64,000 nt of DNA from Metallyticus violacea (lineage: Eukaryota > Arthropoda > Insecta > Mantodea > Metallyticidae). This document shows positions 47,601 through 59,889 of the stretch, one piece after another. Location of the stretch: NCBI GenBank assembly GCA_030762175.1, contig CM060833.1, positions 72,207,501 to 72,271,500 of the forward strand, given 5' to 3'. The first letter of the stretch is position 1. Each line of letters opens with the position of its first letter. The position numbers and the translations under genes are program-made. The notes under the pieces were generated by a model. It saw nothing but the letters and a program-made list of their open reading frames with translations, ran no database searches and was not told the DNA's origin.

Positions 47601-48590
47601 TGAAACTGGAGCTTGTGGGCTGTTTATTTTATTTTATTTTGTAAATAACACGGAAATGTGTGAAAATATTGCATATTTTTATTTTCGGTAAACAGTATAT
47701 ATTAAGTTTTTTGTTTTGCGCTGTAATTTTCGAAAACTTAATTAAGATAAAAGGTTAATTAAATAAATGCCTGCCGGACAATCATGTTTTAGTCAGGAGG
47801 TCCTCAATAAAGTACCTTATTGGCAACGAGGGGTTTTCCTTAACTTCATTCATCTCAGAAACATGATAGCCCTTGGGTGTATTCAACCTCATACATAAAT
47901 AAACACTACGGCATTTCTCCCGGGAGAGAGGTGATTGCAGCTGAATGTGCAGTTCTCTTATCCAGATGGCGCGAGAACACACCCAAGGGTCTCCAAGAAT
48001 AGATTAGCGCGCGCATTTTTGAGCATTCCATGCCGTACCATTTTCTTAAACATTCAATATGTATTGAGTTCATGGCATATAACTTGTAAAATTCTTGAAT
48101 CTATAATAAATAGAAAATTTAGCATATAAATAATATAATTTGTGGAAGAAGAGAAAAATGATAGAAGTGAATGTGATATTTTATGTTTTTTTAGGTTCCG
48201 AAAGACAAGGTTTGGCCTTCCATTACTAATAACTAAGATAATAGGTCTGTAAGGATGCTGTGCGAGTTGAGTTGCTGCGTTTTAATGCCTACTTTACTGA
48301 ATTATTTATCGGCGTTTTAACATGTTTTATCCAGAAAAGTGACAAACTTAATTTCTAAACATGAAGCAATTAATTACACAATACTTTACGTTGATTAAAC
48401 CTCCTTGTTCAACACAAATAAATCCTGTTTTAGAAATAACTCGCCGTGACGGAGGAAAAGCACTGCGCAGTTCTTATTGGTGCTACAACCCGTGGTGAGC
48501 CTTTGCCTGCCGCGACGAGTTCCTCTACCTTCGTCTTTACGGCGCCATTGATAGAGGACAGTATTGCAGGGGAACATGTGATCAGTTTTT
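44630..48590. other. long intergenic stretch, no gene recognised
   Basis: AT-rich. Holds a tRNA-like fragment at 46232-46300. A GC-richer patch at 48440-48560 has open frames on both strands without a recognisable domain. Confidence 0.45.
46232..46300 (-). repeat. tRNA-like fragment
   Basis: Minus strand has B-box GTTCGAATCC near the 3' side and GATAGTGCAACGATTAAAAA at the 5' side. No full cloverleaf; a SINE or tRNA relic. Confidence 0.25.
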
Positions 48591-48595
48591 GTGTT

Positions 48596-48873
48596 GTTTA
48601 TTTATGGACACTCTTCACCATCTCAGGTCAACAGCGCCCCATTCAATTCACGGCGTGAAATGGCCGTAAATTTTACTTAGGGGCCTCTTATTTCAGACTT
48701 GAGGTTTTTTTACGTGCCGTAAATCTACGACACGGAACCCACGACTTTATTTCCCTTCCGAAGGAAGCCATACTTAGGATTTTTACTCCCGAAAAAAAAA
48801 TCCATCTCCTAGCCGGGATTGAACCTGCGATGGATCTAGGAGGCAAGTATGGTTACCAATAGACCATACCGAT
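48596..48873 (-). mobile_element. SINE family 1 copy
   Basis: Complete reverse-oriented copy, with several substitutions in body and head (head reads ATCGGTATGGTCTATTGGTA on the minus strand, B box GGTTCAATCC). Confidence 0.85.
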
Positions 48874-48879
48874 ATTGTA

Positions 48880-50784
48880 ATCAGCATTCAGGTCCCCTTC
48901 CGGTCAATTTTTTTGAACAATCTTACCTGCAATTATTTTAATTTTCATTGCTTTTCCTTCTTTACGAATCTTATATTTAATTGATGAGCATAATGTTTTT
49001 CCTAATTTATCAATCAAAACTATTGGACATCAATGATATTGAAGCTATGAGCTATCACGCATCGTTGCGCGCTAATCACCTAATTATAAATAAATAATCA
49101 ACACAGGGGAATTATGGCCATTTCAGTGAAATTAAAATAAATATCATTTATATGACTTCAAGAACCCGATGGTAAATTAAAAAAAAAAAAAAAAATGTTG
49201 AATTGCTATTGAATCATTTACACCATCAAATAATATAATCTCTTGTTGTACTACTGGTAAATGTTAATTAATTTTATAACTGCTAGGACAAAAAATGCCC
49301 TTAAACCAGGAGTGCAGAGAGATTCCTTCTTGTTAATTGTAGATATTTCTATAAAATATTGCTGTTTTATAATTCAGATCTAAGCAAGTATACATTTTCC
49401 ATCAGTATAAATTATTTGTGCATCTTGAGCATTATTTAAGGTGGAAAACGAAGGCTTCAAATGTGCCTGACGGAATGATTAAAATGCACAGTCTGTTTAA
49501 ATCACACGAATTCTGAATTGTGGTCAAGAAGTAAATTTGTTTTTTTTTAAGTGAATGGATAAAAATAGAACAAGATAAAAGACACTATCTTATTTCAACG
49601 CATTTCCTTTATTTTATTACATAATTTAACAGTTATTCAAGTATTTGCATAGCGTAAAATTAATGTTTCCATGTACACAAAATGACGATATTAAGTTTTA
49701 TAAGTCAATATCTCTTAAAGGGATCAATAAAACCAAATGCTTCTTCCTCTAAACGTATTGCAGACAATAACACCATTGAAAAATCTTTAGTGGGCCCCTT
49801 ATGGGCTTCGGGGAACAACTCAAGAATTTTAAATACAACGATGGTACAATTATTATATATTTATATTGCTCTCCACAAATTAAGCAACTTTTGATTAAAT
49901 GTATTAAAATAAACCTGAATAAGTTATGGGGCATTAAAAAGATACATTTCAGATAAAAGATAAATGCTAATAAAACAACCATTGGTTTGTATAATTTCAT
50001 TAAACGCTCAAAATAAGCTCTATCAATGTCTTAACATTTAGCAACTTTTTGAGAAAGTTTCTCTAACATTTCGTAACAGGCATGGAGTGATAGTTCCACA
50101 AGTTTTCCGTATTCGATGCTTCACGTTCTCTCTTGTTGAAGGTGTTGCAGACGTGACTGTTTGTGTAACTGAGTCCCATAAAGAGTAAGCTAAAGGTCAG
50201 CTGAGCGGGATAGTCATCAATACGTTTAAACCATTTATCATGGAATTTGTCGTTTAATAATCAATGTGTTCATTTTGCAAAGTGTGGCGGTGTTCCATCT
50301 TGTTGGCATTTTTTCCCTAACACTTACATTTTGTTTCAAGAGTATAGGAAATGCATTCCGGATAATTACTAGACTTTCTTTTCAACGGTTCCCTTAACAA
50401 ACTGTATCGAGTACTGTTTCAAATAACTATAACGTTTCAACATTTAATTTCAGAAGAATTTGATTTAAACAAAGTTGATTCTTTTTATGAGTTTCTAAAT
50501 ATCTAAAAAGTATACCATTGAGCTATTTTAAAATATTGAAATTATCCCCCACCCCCGGAGTCCCATAAGAGAGCTCACTTAGTTTTGTTCATGGCACTAT
50601 TATGCAAACCCCTTCCTGAAATAAAATTAGAAAATTTCAATATTTGGATTTATTCGTCCATTTAAGATATGTTAACTTGTAGCAATCTATATGAGTCACC
50701 CTGTATTCTACAAATTTTGCATTCTGCTCGTCGAACCATTCTGAAGTTTCATCTTTGACAGAATCGGAATTGCCTACGCCGCAG

Positions 50785-50840
<56 letters not shown>

Positions 50841-51480
50841 TTCCAGTTTTCCAAATAAATGAAAGTCAATGAATAAGGTGAACATGTCGTCAACGCTACT
50901 TATACAAGTCATCTGTAAGCATTCAATCCATCGGTGGATGTTTACAGATTCCGAATTGGCGTACTTCCTCCCTTGACCACTCATCCACTCTGCTCATCAT
51001 TTTGCATCTGTTTCCACTGTTACACAGTCAATGTTGTACGCCATATGGCATTAGGCACTCCAGTGAGTCATAAAGTAGGAAAAACTATTTTATGACTCAC
51101 CGCATGTGTCCATTGCAAATTTGTAATATTGTTAAAAGATTAGTCCTTTCAAGGAGTAAACATGTTCTAATTATAAAACCGCTAATTGTATATAACTACT
51201 GAGATGTGCATTTTTGCTTCCAATTGTCCAACAAAGGACATGAACTGCACCGAAATAATTTCATAGCGTAGAGATGTCGTACTAAGTAATTTGAGATAGA
51301 GGACATATGGCGTATCTGTTCAAATTTCAAAGCTATGGCTGTAAGTTTTTAAAGTGCCAGGTCGCCATCGGCCAATATGTCCCTCGAAAGCATAACGCAC
51401 GATAACGAAGGGAGATTTCAGAAAGTATCATTCTGACACCATGGTTATTATTTTAGATTTCGAGTAAAAGGTAGTTGTTT
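48880..51480. other. intergenic, no gene recognised
   Basis: AT-rich. Contains the ATT repeat at 50785-50839, which splits a 115-codon minus frame (50984-50637) whose flanks are not recognised. Confidence 0.45.
50785..50839. repeat. (ATT)n microsatellite
   Basis: About 18 perfect units. Confidence 0.95.
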
Positions 51481-51485
51481 TTAAA

Positions 51486-51757
51486 AATGAATAGAGTTTA
51501 ATGCCCTTTTTACTACAGAGGTACCACAAGCGATGGATAGTGAGATGAAATGATAAATTGGTAAAGGATTTATTTTTAAGGAAGGAAACGATCCAGATCT
51601 AAGTTTAGGGTACTTCCCCGGCATTTGCCATTTATGAGGACTGAGGAAAATCTGGAAAAAAAAAACTCAGTTAGGGTGGACAGTCCTGGAGGAATTAGAA
51701 CCCCAGATCTCCCACTCAAAGAGTTCGCGCCTTAACGACCTAGACCACCCGTGGCGG
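51486..51757 (-). mobile_element. SINE family 2 copy
   Basis: Near-complete reverse-oriented copy. Minus strand has head CCACGGGTGGTCTAGGTCGT and B box region GGTTCTAATTCC, body CCCTAACTGAG, CCCTAAACTTAGATCTGGAT and the 3' GGGCATTAAACTC block. Confidence 0.82.
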
Positions 51758-51764
51758 TGTTCCT

Positions 51765-52530
51765 TGTTTTTGAGTTCCATTTTCGTTCATAATTTTTTGT
51801 CGTTTTCTGACTGGGGCCTATTAATACAGCTTTTAACCTATATTTTAATATCTTGTTTCAATTTATGTACTTAAATCTTAACATACCAATTGATATACTA
51901 GTAATTGCAACACTTGCTTATAAAAGGTAGAACTAGAATCTTAATGTTGTATATTCAACATTAAATATATATATATATATAATGTCGTATATTCAAAAAT
52001 GACCTAAAATTAGTTCATAATTCCTTAGTATGCACATTGCAGCACTTCCTATTAAATAAAAAAAAATTCAACGGAATGACAGGAATTGAACCCGCGGCCT
52101 GCGAACATGAGCTTTTGCGTTATGTAATGACACACAAACAGTTAAAGAGCTCCCTCTAGATCAGGCTACATAATTCAAGAAGGCAATTAATAGATACAGT
52201 GTCGCACTGTCAAATGATTAGTTCGAGATATGAAGCATTTTTATCGCACTAAATAATGAAAACGCTGATAACGGGCTACGGAAAATCGACATTGCTATGC
52301 CAGCATGGCAATTTTATAGACATTTTAAACCAAATTTTCACTCTGCTTGACTTTAACACCGACTTATTAGCATCTGATGCAAAATTGTTTAACAACATAA
52401 AACTGCATTATGTTTAGTTGTGAACCATACAATAATTATTTAAAATTGCTTTAATGTGACATCTCTACACTCTCTGAAAGTATTTCGGTACAGTTCATTA
52501 ACACCCTGTATATGTTTTCGCTACTGCGAG
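51765..52530. other. intergenic with a tRNA-like fragment
   Basis: On the minus strand at about 52066-52140 a B-box-like GGTTCAATTCC follows CTCATGTTCGCAGGCCGC, a tRNA or SINE head relic. A TA run is at 51967-51981. Nothing else recognised. Confidence 0.35.
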
Positions 52531-52532
52531 GA

Positions 52533-52750
52533 GGACTCAGGCAGAGGACTCTGGTGATACATGAAAGGAAATGATACGTTGACAAAGGAATTTTATTTGG
52601 AAGAAAGAGTTCCAGACTTAAGTTTAGAGTACCTCATGGCTTTGCATTGATGGCATGGTAAAACCTTCAAATAAGCCTGTAAAGGAGGACGTACTGAAAG
52701 AAGTCGAACACCAGACCTCCTATTTATGAGTCCATTCCTTTATTAGTTAG
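52533..52750 (-). mobile_element. SINE family 2, diverged copy
   Basis: Matches the body of family 2 (ACTCTAAACTTAAGTCTGGA, TTTCTTCCAAATAAAATTCC on the minus strand) with more substitutions than the other copies and a degraded tRNA head. Confidence 0.65.
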
Positions 52751-53407
52751 TAGAGTTACAACTGCCATTCATAGACACATTAAGAAAAGCTGAAATTATA
52801 GGACAAATAAAATAGTTTCAATTTTTGGCTTTTGTGAAGTTAAAATGTATATCATCATATGGACACTGGTGAACATTGCCTTTAATTTCCCAGGAAACAA
52901 TGATTCACATTGAAAGCACATAAAGAGATCCCTGTAATTTTTTTTTGCACTAGAATAATTAAAAGTTTTACTAATTACAATGTCTTATGGGATCAAAAAT
53001 TTCCTTCAGTATTTGTTCTTTCTAAATGAAATATGCTGCACTCGCATTGCCTGCTCGTGCAAGGACAGAAGATGGCTAATAGACACAAATTCAAGAATCC
53101 AGGGATGTTGTTGCCTCTCGTCTACACTACTGTAGAAATCTGGCATCTATGCCCCGAAGATTATAGATAGTTATGCATGCTGAGGGTTCGTACACCCGAT
53201 TTGTGTTTATTTCTATGTGCTTTCACTTTAGAAAATGCTTCTGTTCGTGTATTTATTTAGTTACTTGCAAAGAATACGATAGTTTTGTAATTACTTTTTC
53301 TGTGTGCATAGGATATACCATAAAACTCAAATTATACGTTACAATATAATATAATATTAAGGCAACATGAGTTCTAAAAATACACTTATAAAACCAATAA
53401 TTAAAAT

Positions 53408-53481
53408 TAACATTTGTGTGGGATTTGGACCCAGGAGCTTCCGCCAAAGGGAATGCCTTCTAAACCGCTCGGCCATGTTAC
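53408..53481 (-). repeat. tRNA-Leu/Ser-like sequence
   Basis: Minus strand TAACATGGCCGAGCGGTTTA carries a near-consensus A box (TGGCCGAGCGG), and GGGTCCAAATCCC fills the T-arm. TAACAT and ATGTTA at the ends are complementary over 74 bp. The variable arm and anticodon stem do not fit a normal Leu or Ser tRNA, so it is more likely a tRNA-derived repeat or pseudogene. Confidence 0.35.
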
Positions 53482-53578
53482 TCTACCCTAACGTTCTCTT
53501 TTCACATCCTTAAGATTGTGAACATTAAGATTACAGGCAACGTGCCCACTGCATTGTGCCAGTCGCTGTGTATACCTT

Positions 53579-53812
53579 GTGAATACAGCGTTTACAAACT
53601 CCCCCAAAGTTTTCCGATGGACATGTAGAATCTGGGAACGTCTCTTCTTCTCTCCTTTGGGGAGGGGCCCTCAAAGGGTGTGCCTGGCTGTGTGCTATGT
53701 TATTCATAATCGACTCCTACACCTGGGAGCATATACTCTACTCCGAGAAGACGAGGCAGAGAAGTTGTCTAAAGAACTCGGCGTAGCCAGACAAGTTCGG
53801 CTTATTTTTTGA
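53579..53812 (+). CDS. 77-codon frame, weakly Harbinger-transposase-like
   Basis: Plus-strand frame containing VCLAVCYVIHNRLLHLG (about residues 34-50), reminiscent of the C-terminal ACCVLHN helix of Harbinger/DDE_Tnp_4 transposases, followed by an acidic-basic tail LREDEAEKLSKELG. The sequence is GC-richer than its surroundings. No catalytic triad is present. The resemblance is short and could be coincidental. Confidence 0.25.
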   Translation: MNTAFTNSPKVFRWTCRIWERLFFSPLGRGPQRVCLAVCYVIHNRLLHLGAYTLLREDEAEKLSKELGVARQVRLIF

Positions 53813-54146
53813 CTACTATTGCCTAGCATTACCTTAACGCATGCTTGCTCTTAGTTGGTTTGTTTTTTCTGTGTTAATCAAAAGTATTTATACTTATTCT
53901 GTGGAAAGGGCAAACCATTTTTACATCGTTTTCAAGGTCTTCAACATTTTAAACGTATTTATATGTTATATTAATTGTACTGACATATTGGAAGCTATCA
54001 GAATATTTTTAATTCTGGTTCCTGAAAATATAAGCGAAGGAAAATTAATACGTGGAATGGAATGACTTTACCGTGCTCCCCTTGAGTACGACCTTGCTTT
54101 ACAGTGAAATATTTCAATACATCATAAAAGTATCTGGATATTAGTA

Positions 54147-54310
54147 AAAATTAAAATTAGAGAATTTATTAAGCACCTTAACTTTCAATATTGGATGGAA
54201 AGAGAAGAAAAGTTATCTGGAATGCATTTAATGACGCTATAATTAATTTTCGTGGTAGCGACAGCAGCGGCAACTATAAGGAAGTGCTGGTAAATTTACT
54301 TAATTCAATC
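54147..54310 (+). pseudogene. second fragment of the CYICGE/ADYCW family
   Basis: Reads IKIREFIKHLNFQYWM in one frame, then, after a frame slip, DGKRRKVIWNAFNDAIINFR and GSDSSGNYKEVLVNLLNS. These align in order with the 40 kb copy (IRELVKDPAFD; EGKEKEAWEAFKGVV; NKRDDNYKHLV). About 55 codons survive. No CACTG termini seen close by. Confidence 0.5.
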
Positions 54311-54374
54311 ATTAAAATATATTTAATACATATAATAGTTACTAACAAAAATATGAGTTGTTACGTGTATTAAA

Positions 54375-55340
54375 ATTTAATTTTTCATGAAAATTGGGGT
54401 CAAAACGTAACCCTTCAATAAAAAAAATAGCTCCCAAAGAAACTGCACCAATATTAGCAGTTTATTGCTAGACAAAAGTTGGCGATGTACAAAAAATAGC
54501 AGAAATGCAACATTTATTCAATTAAATGATTATAAATTAAGGTTTGTTATCGTAATATAGCTTTTATACTCTAAATGGCATTTACCTTAATCTCTGTCTC
54601 ATTCTAAGTAACTCTATACCCGTATTCATAGCCTATATTCAGTGTACTCGCATTTCCATTTCTCTGTTGTTTTTTTTTATTATTATTATTATTAAACTTG
54701 CTATTCAAAAATATCGCGCTAATTTTGGCTTCCATAGACGCGACATCCATTTAAATGGACAGAAAAAATGTGACATTATTTCTGATATAACCTGGGAATC
54801 GAAGATAATCGTTTTAAATTTGTAAGTGCAAAGCTATAATCAGATTTCGTCTTAAATGTAGATACATAAAAAATTTATGCCACAATATTATATTTTGGTA
54901 ATGAATTAATTTTTGCGTTAATGTGTTCAAAATTTGTTTGAAATACTCGCCGCAAATCATTCTCCGGAATACTGTAAACCCCCTCCAGTCTATTTTGGTT
55001 CAGCGCTTATGTGAGTTTTATTTCGGATGCAGTAAAAATTTTATATGGAAATAAAGATGCAGCAGCTGAGTGTATTTATACGCACTGTCGATAGATGCAC
55101 TAACTTGCTGGACTAATTGTTTTAAGGACGTTCGAGAAGTTTTTTAATTGATAGCATTTCATCATGCTTCTCCTCTCTTAAAACCCGGTTTTCTTGGTCT
55201 CGGCTTCTTGTCCAGGAAAAAAGCCTTGGGTTCGAACTTTGTTCACCAATCTGAAAATTGCACTTATCGATGAAGATGTTACTCCTGGACACTGTGGTGT
55301 CTTTGTAGTTAAACACTATTTAAAAAATAGGATTAATTCA
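54375..55340. other. intergenic, no gene recognised
   Basis: AT-rich; a GGTTCGAAC tRNA-like B box occurs at 55230-55240 without a supporting head. Confidence 0.4.
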
Positions 55341-55341
55341 C

Positions 55342-55480
55342 CCTGACGGAGATATTTTTCCAGGTTTTTCTCAGCCCTCCCTCATAAATGGCAAAAGTTG
55401 GGGAAGTACCCTAAACTTAGATCTGCAACGCTTGCAACCTTAAAAAAGATAATAATTCTTTCCCAACAACAGGTACTGGA
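55342..55480 (+). mobile_element. SINE family 2 body fragment
   Basis: Matches TTTTTCCAGGTTTTTCTCA, CCTCATAAATGGCAAAA and GTACCCTAAACTTAGATCTG. The tRNA head is missing and the 3' side runs into a SINE family 3 copy in the opposite orientation. Confidence 0.7.
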
Positions 55481-55484
55481 GAGA

Positions 55485-55735
55485 ATCCCGCTCGCCATTT
55501 CATACCTTGACGGCCTCATCCACCAATCGCGATAACTGATGTAATGGTATAAAATGAAAGGAAATGGATAAGGGAAATTTCGTGGAAAGTAAATACACAT
55601 CCTAGCATTCGCCTAAGCGACCAGGGGAGTACCACGAAAAAAAAAAAATCTTAAGTCAAAATAGCCGGCCCAACGGAAATTAAACCAGGGACCTCTCGAT
55701 GCGAGTTCAAAACGTTACCGCCTGAGCCCCTCGCT
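55485..55735 (-). mobile_element. SINE family 3 copy
   Basis: Minus-strand head GAGGGGCTCAGGCGGTAACG and T-arm GGTCCCTGGTTTAATTTCC, then body CCCCTGGTCGCTTAGGCGAA homologous to the 23.7 kb copy, ending in CCATTTCCTTTCATTTTATA. Confidence 0.65.
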
Positions 55736-56056
55736 TGGTTTATTGTAAGGTAGGGTGGTTAAGTTCTACCAAAGCTATAAATATTTTTTCTGAGTTGCCT
55801 TTATGTAGCTACTAATCCAGTTAATCTCTCAATGACGAATTTGCAATCTAGAATTTCGTACCTCTTTCAGAAAGCATTAGAGTTACGTAAATTTAAGGTA
55901 AAGGTTTGATAATTGCAAAATTATGCATTAAGATGAGTTTGTGAGAACCCAGTTGATTTTTAGGAATATTTAATTTTTTAAAATTAACAATTCATTTTAA
56001 TCTGTTGCATCTGAACAATTATTTAGGATTTCAAATTCGAAACTTCTCTAGGAAGA

Positions 56057-56057
<1 letters not shown>

Positions 56058-56115
<58 letters not shown>
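56058..56115. repeat. (ATT)n microsatellite
   Basis: About 19 units, 10 bp from the tail of the adjacent SINE 1 copy. Confidence 0.95.
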
Positions 56116-56116
<1 letters not shown>

Positions 56117-56125
56117 TGTTATTAT

Positions 56126-56408
56126 GCTTATTTATTTACGAATCTTCTTTAACATCTCAGGTCATCAACATCTGATTCAATTCAGCTGGTGTAACGTCCG
56201 AAAAATTTTGCTTAAAGGTCTCTTCTTTCAGGCTTAAGGATCTTATACACGCCGTAAATTTACAACATGGGGACCCACGGTTTTACTTCCCTTCCGAAGG
56301 AAGCTATACTTAATAATAATTTTACACCCTAAAAAAATCCATCGACCCTGGTCGGGATTGAATCTGCGATGATGAAAGTTATGATTGCCATTAGACCATC
56401 AGGACCGA
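56126..56408 (-). mobile_element. SINE family 1 copy
   Basis: Complete, reverse-oriented; minus-strand head TCGGTCCTGATGGTCTAATG. Its 3' tail ends near the ATT repeat. Confidence 0.85.
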
Positions 56409-56414
56409 CAGAGC

Positions 56415-57430
56415 TAGCTCTCATTGCAATCAGAAGTCAAAATCAACTGTAAAGGGGGTGAACAATAAAAAGAAAATTGAAATAGTCAGTTTTTTAGAGA
56501 AACTTTGATTTTTCGTTGAGCTGGGCAAAATTCGTATTGGTTACTCAAGAAAAGGTCACTTTCTACAAGAAAAGTGAGACATTTCATAATTAACCATGAG
56601 CAGATGACACTTGACGCGCATCCTGGCCTTTAAAATTGTTGATTGGAATAAAAATTATATTTCGATAGATCCTCTTTGTTAGTGACAACTTTCGGTGATG
56701 TTTTATTAATGTTTTATCAAAATTCAGAGTTAGCGTTAAGGTTTGATGAATAGAGAATGCACGGCTTGCCGGGTTCCAGCTCTTGTTATTTTAGGGACTT
56801 AGTCACTACTTGGCTTCTATTGGCTTCTTCTCTCCCTAGCCTGGTTGGTTCTCCTATGTTATGTCTTTCTTAGTTGCCTGCCATTCTATATGTGTGTGTT
56901 AAAGTTTAGTAAACTTTACATTAGCAACAACTCTCTTCACTAAACCTTTACCTCAGAGCTAGTAGACTCTCTCCACATGGTCGGCTTCTCTCGTGGCCTG
57001 TCCTCTTTTACGTCCCTAGTGTCGATAGTCCCCACAATATTAAGTATTTTGGTACTATTTGTGTTTATTCGAACAGCCAATTTCTCCTGTTTAGTGACAA
57101 ACGTTGGAAAATTGTTTGAATACATTAAAAGTGTTCCTATGACCTATTGTTGTTAATTTTAGTATTGAACAATTATTAAAAGAAAAAATTTAAAAAAATG
57201 GAACGTTTCATGAAACATTAACATAAAATGTATTATTTTGCAATATATGAAATAAAGGGCGTTCCGCTTAAAACGCCAATAAAAGAAATTGCTATAATTT
57301 AAAATATATACGCCAAAGAGAATTATATTCACCTAAGTTTGCTAGTGCAGATTGTAACAATGATATTCATGGGGATTGAGAACTGAATAATAATACTAAC
57401 AGATTGTTAATTCTGTGAAGCATATTCAAC
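56415..57430. other. intergenic, no gene recognised
   Basis: No recognised domain. The patch 56760-57010 is slightly GC-richer. Confidence 0.45.
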
Positions 57431-57439
57431 GATCAATCT

Positions 57440-57960
57440 TGATTATTAACAGAATAATGTATGAAATACAAAGTTCGTGTTAATAGGAAGCGTGTTGCCA
57501 AAAACTTATATAAGCGTTCTAAGAAAACTAATGCTGGAAATGACACTGAACGTATTCGGACATTTTTACAAGAGGTCCAAAATAATTAACCCGAAAAGCT
57601 GATTTGTAGCTCCAGCTTTCTCGCAGTACTGTTCATAAGGTGCACAAGAGAGACAGTGCAGAATCGGGGGAAATGATAATCCGCGTGTTATGTTTCAACA
57701 CGAACGTGATTCACTCAAAATCAATGTCTGGTGGGGCTTAATGAAAGAGGTGTGTGATAGGTAACTTCTTTTTCTACTGAAAAGTACATTTGCGATTCAT
57801 TTGTAATACAGCAGTTGCCAAGTCTGTTGTCAGTCACTCCTCGTAAGCCACAGTCCAGACACTGTAGGTTCTAGATACGCTTGCTGTGACACAACATACA
57901 ACTCAAGTATGTCATGTCACGCTTAATGTATCAGAAAATGTTAAGTTTAAATTAAATAAA
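57440..57960 (+). pseudogene. DUF4817-type transposase, central fragment
   Basis: Plus-strand pieces: LQLSRSTVHKVHKRDSAESG (about 57610-57675), then NPRVMFQHERDSLKINVWWG (about 57680-57735) and LMKE, followed by short blocks. The order, a helix-turn-helix Q.LSRSTVHK then the catalytic-core block NP..M...ER..LK.NVWW, is typical of this Tc1/mariner subgroup. Frameshifts and lost intervening sequence show it is dead. Confidence 0.55.
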
Positions 57961-57969
57961 TGTTTTATT

Positions 57970-59600
57970 TATCACGTTTAGTCATTTGTTTTATTGGTGT
58001 CTTAAACGAAACACTCTGTATTATATAAAACCTAAATTCGACAATTATATGAGTTAATTTAAATAGGATGATATTTTAAAACGCTTTGTACATTGAATTC
58101 GTTGCAAGCACTCTTTTATTTTACAATATTAACGTTAAATTATTATGAAACATGACCGTCGTGAACTGTTTCATCCCTGCATTTGTATATTTTAACTTTA
58201 TTTTAAGAGGCATCCAGTTAATGTTTTAATAAGTTTATTCTATAAGAAATTCTTTGCAATTCCTGGGCGTTAATGCACAGTCACATTTGTACTTTTTTGT
58301 ATACCTAAACAGTAATAGTTAAGTTCCTTAAAGCGTATTTTTGATATATGCAAAGTTAAGAAGTGAGGCGAAATTGAGTTCATAAAAAAACTAATTTTGG
58401 ACGGTGTGTCATACAGTGCTTTTCTACAACACAAATTGAACAACATTAAACAAATATTACAAGACAGAGCAGTTATAAGAGCACGATTTCACGTACATGT
58501 CTTAACGGAACATAATCAGCAAAACGATTAGGGAAAGTTGAATGCTATTTGCACGCAATAAGTTCTACACATTTTTCTTTAGAATAATTCGGGCTAAAAT
58601 GTGAATTTGTACGTTAAAATTGTTACTTATTTAATAAATTTACTAAACGTAATTTTAATAAAATTAACGTAGCTTTTGTGTTACGTGTAATATTTACATC
58701 ATGAAAAATTAAGATAAATCAATAATTTCTTCTGAATGAAGTATGTTAATTGAAAATAGTAATTATTTTTCGATGCATAAACCGAGTGGCAGGCGTAATG
58801 TGATTATTGAATATTTAAATATAAGAGTTTTAAAGACTTGACTAAGAACAATTGGTGAATGGTAACTTTACTCACTGTTGTCTTTGGTCAAAGTAATTTA
58901 TAAAAGGCTCATTGGCATATAATTACTATAGTAACAATTACATCATTAGATTGTTTGAATCCTAACGTGCAGAATACAGAATTAATAAAAAATTAATACA
59001 TTTATGTTAGCTACAAAATTAATTACTAGATTTTGATAATACCGAGCTGTTCCGAAATATATGCCAACACTAAAGTTTCTGAAATACCCTTAAATGCTCA
59101 CTCAGTTAATGAATTCTGATATATTTCTTCTGCTTAGTATCATAGGCTTTTCTTTAGTGACTAAAATGTCTTGCGATATATCCATCTTTGCTAACAACAG
59201 TAGACAAACGAACTAAATAATCTCAATATACACAAGGCCGCCATAAACTTAATAAATGAAGAAATGATATCCCACGGTTCTTAAACGTTTACTTATGCAA
59301 TATATCAACATCATAATATACTGTTAAAGTTCAGTATCTTCATAACTTGCATTCACCAGAAAATAAATAGATCCTTTTTTTTTTTTTTTATTTATTAATG
59401 CCAATTTTTTCTGTAGCAAGCTTGTTCTAACTTAATTCCATCACTCCACGGTTGCGGAATCCTTTTCCACTCCTCTCTTTCCACAACTATGTTCTCTCCT
59501 CTCCAAGGACAACTATCTTATTCGTCACGGAGCTACTAGTTGGTTAAACCTAATTGCGTAATGTATGGGCAGAGAGAGGCGCTCTAGAGGGTGAATGCAT
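57970..59600. other. intergenic, no gene seen
   Basis: AT-rich. A T-run lies at about 59376-59390. Confidence 0.5.
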
Positions 59601-59607
59601 TTTGATT

Positions 59608-59877
59608 TGTTTATTTAAGGATGCTCTTTAACATCATTGATCATCAGCGTCCCATTCTATTCACGCCGTGAAACGGCCGACAAATTTCCTTTCAGGCTTG
59701 AGGTTCTTTATCGTGCCGTAAATGTACGACACGGAACCCATGGCTTTGCTTCCCTTCCGAAGGAAGCCATACTCAGGATTTTTACGCCCGAAAAAATCCA
59801 ATGATCCTGGCCGAATTTGAATCCGTGATCTTGGGTTTAGAAGGCAAGTATGGTTACCACTACTTCATCAGGACCGA
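59608..59877 (-). mobile_element. SINE family 1 copy
   Basis: Complete reverse-oriented copy with a small body deletion (the segment between CGACAAATT and CTTTCAGGCTTGAGG is shortened). Head on the minus strand begins TCGGTCCTGATGAAGTAGTG. Confidence 0.85.
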
Positions 59878-59889
59878 AGAGGTGAATAC

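Noticed and set aside
50637..50984. 115-codon minus frame with a poly-Ile stretch
   Set aside because: The Ile run is a translated ATT microsatellite; the flanks have no recognised motif.
53408..53481. Functional tRNA gene
   Set aside because: A box and ends fit, but D-stem register, anticodon stem and variable arm do not form a standard cloverleaf; no clear anticodon.
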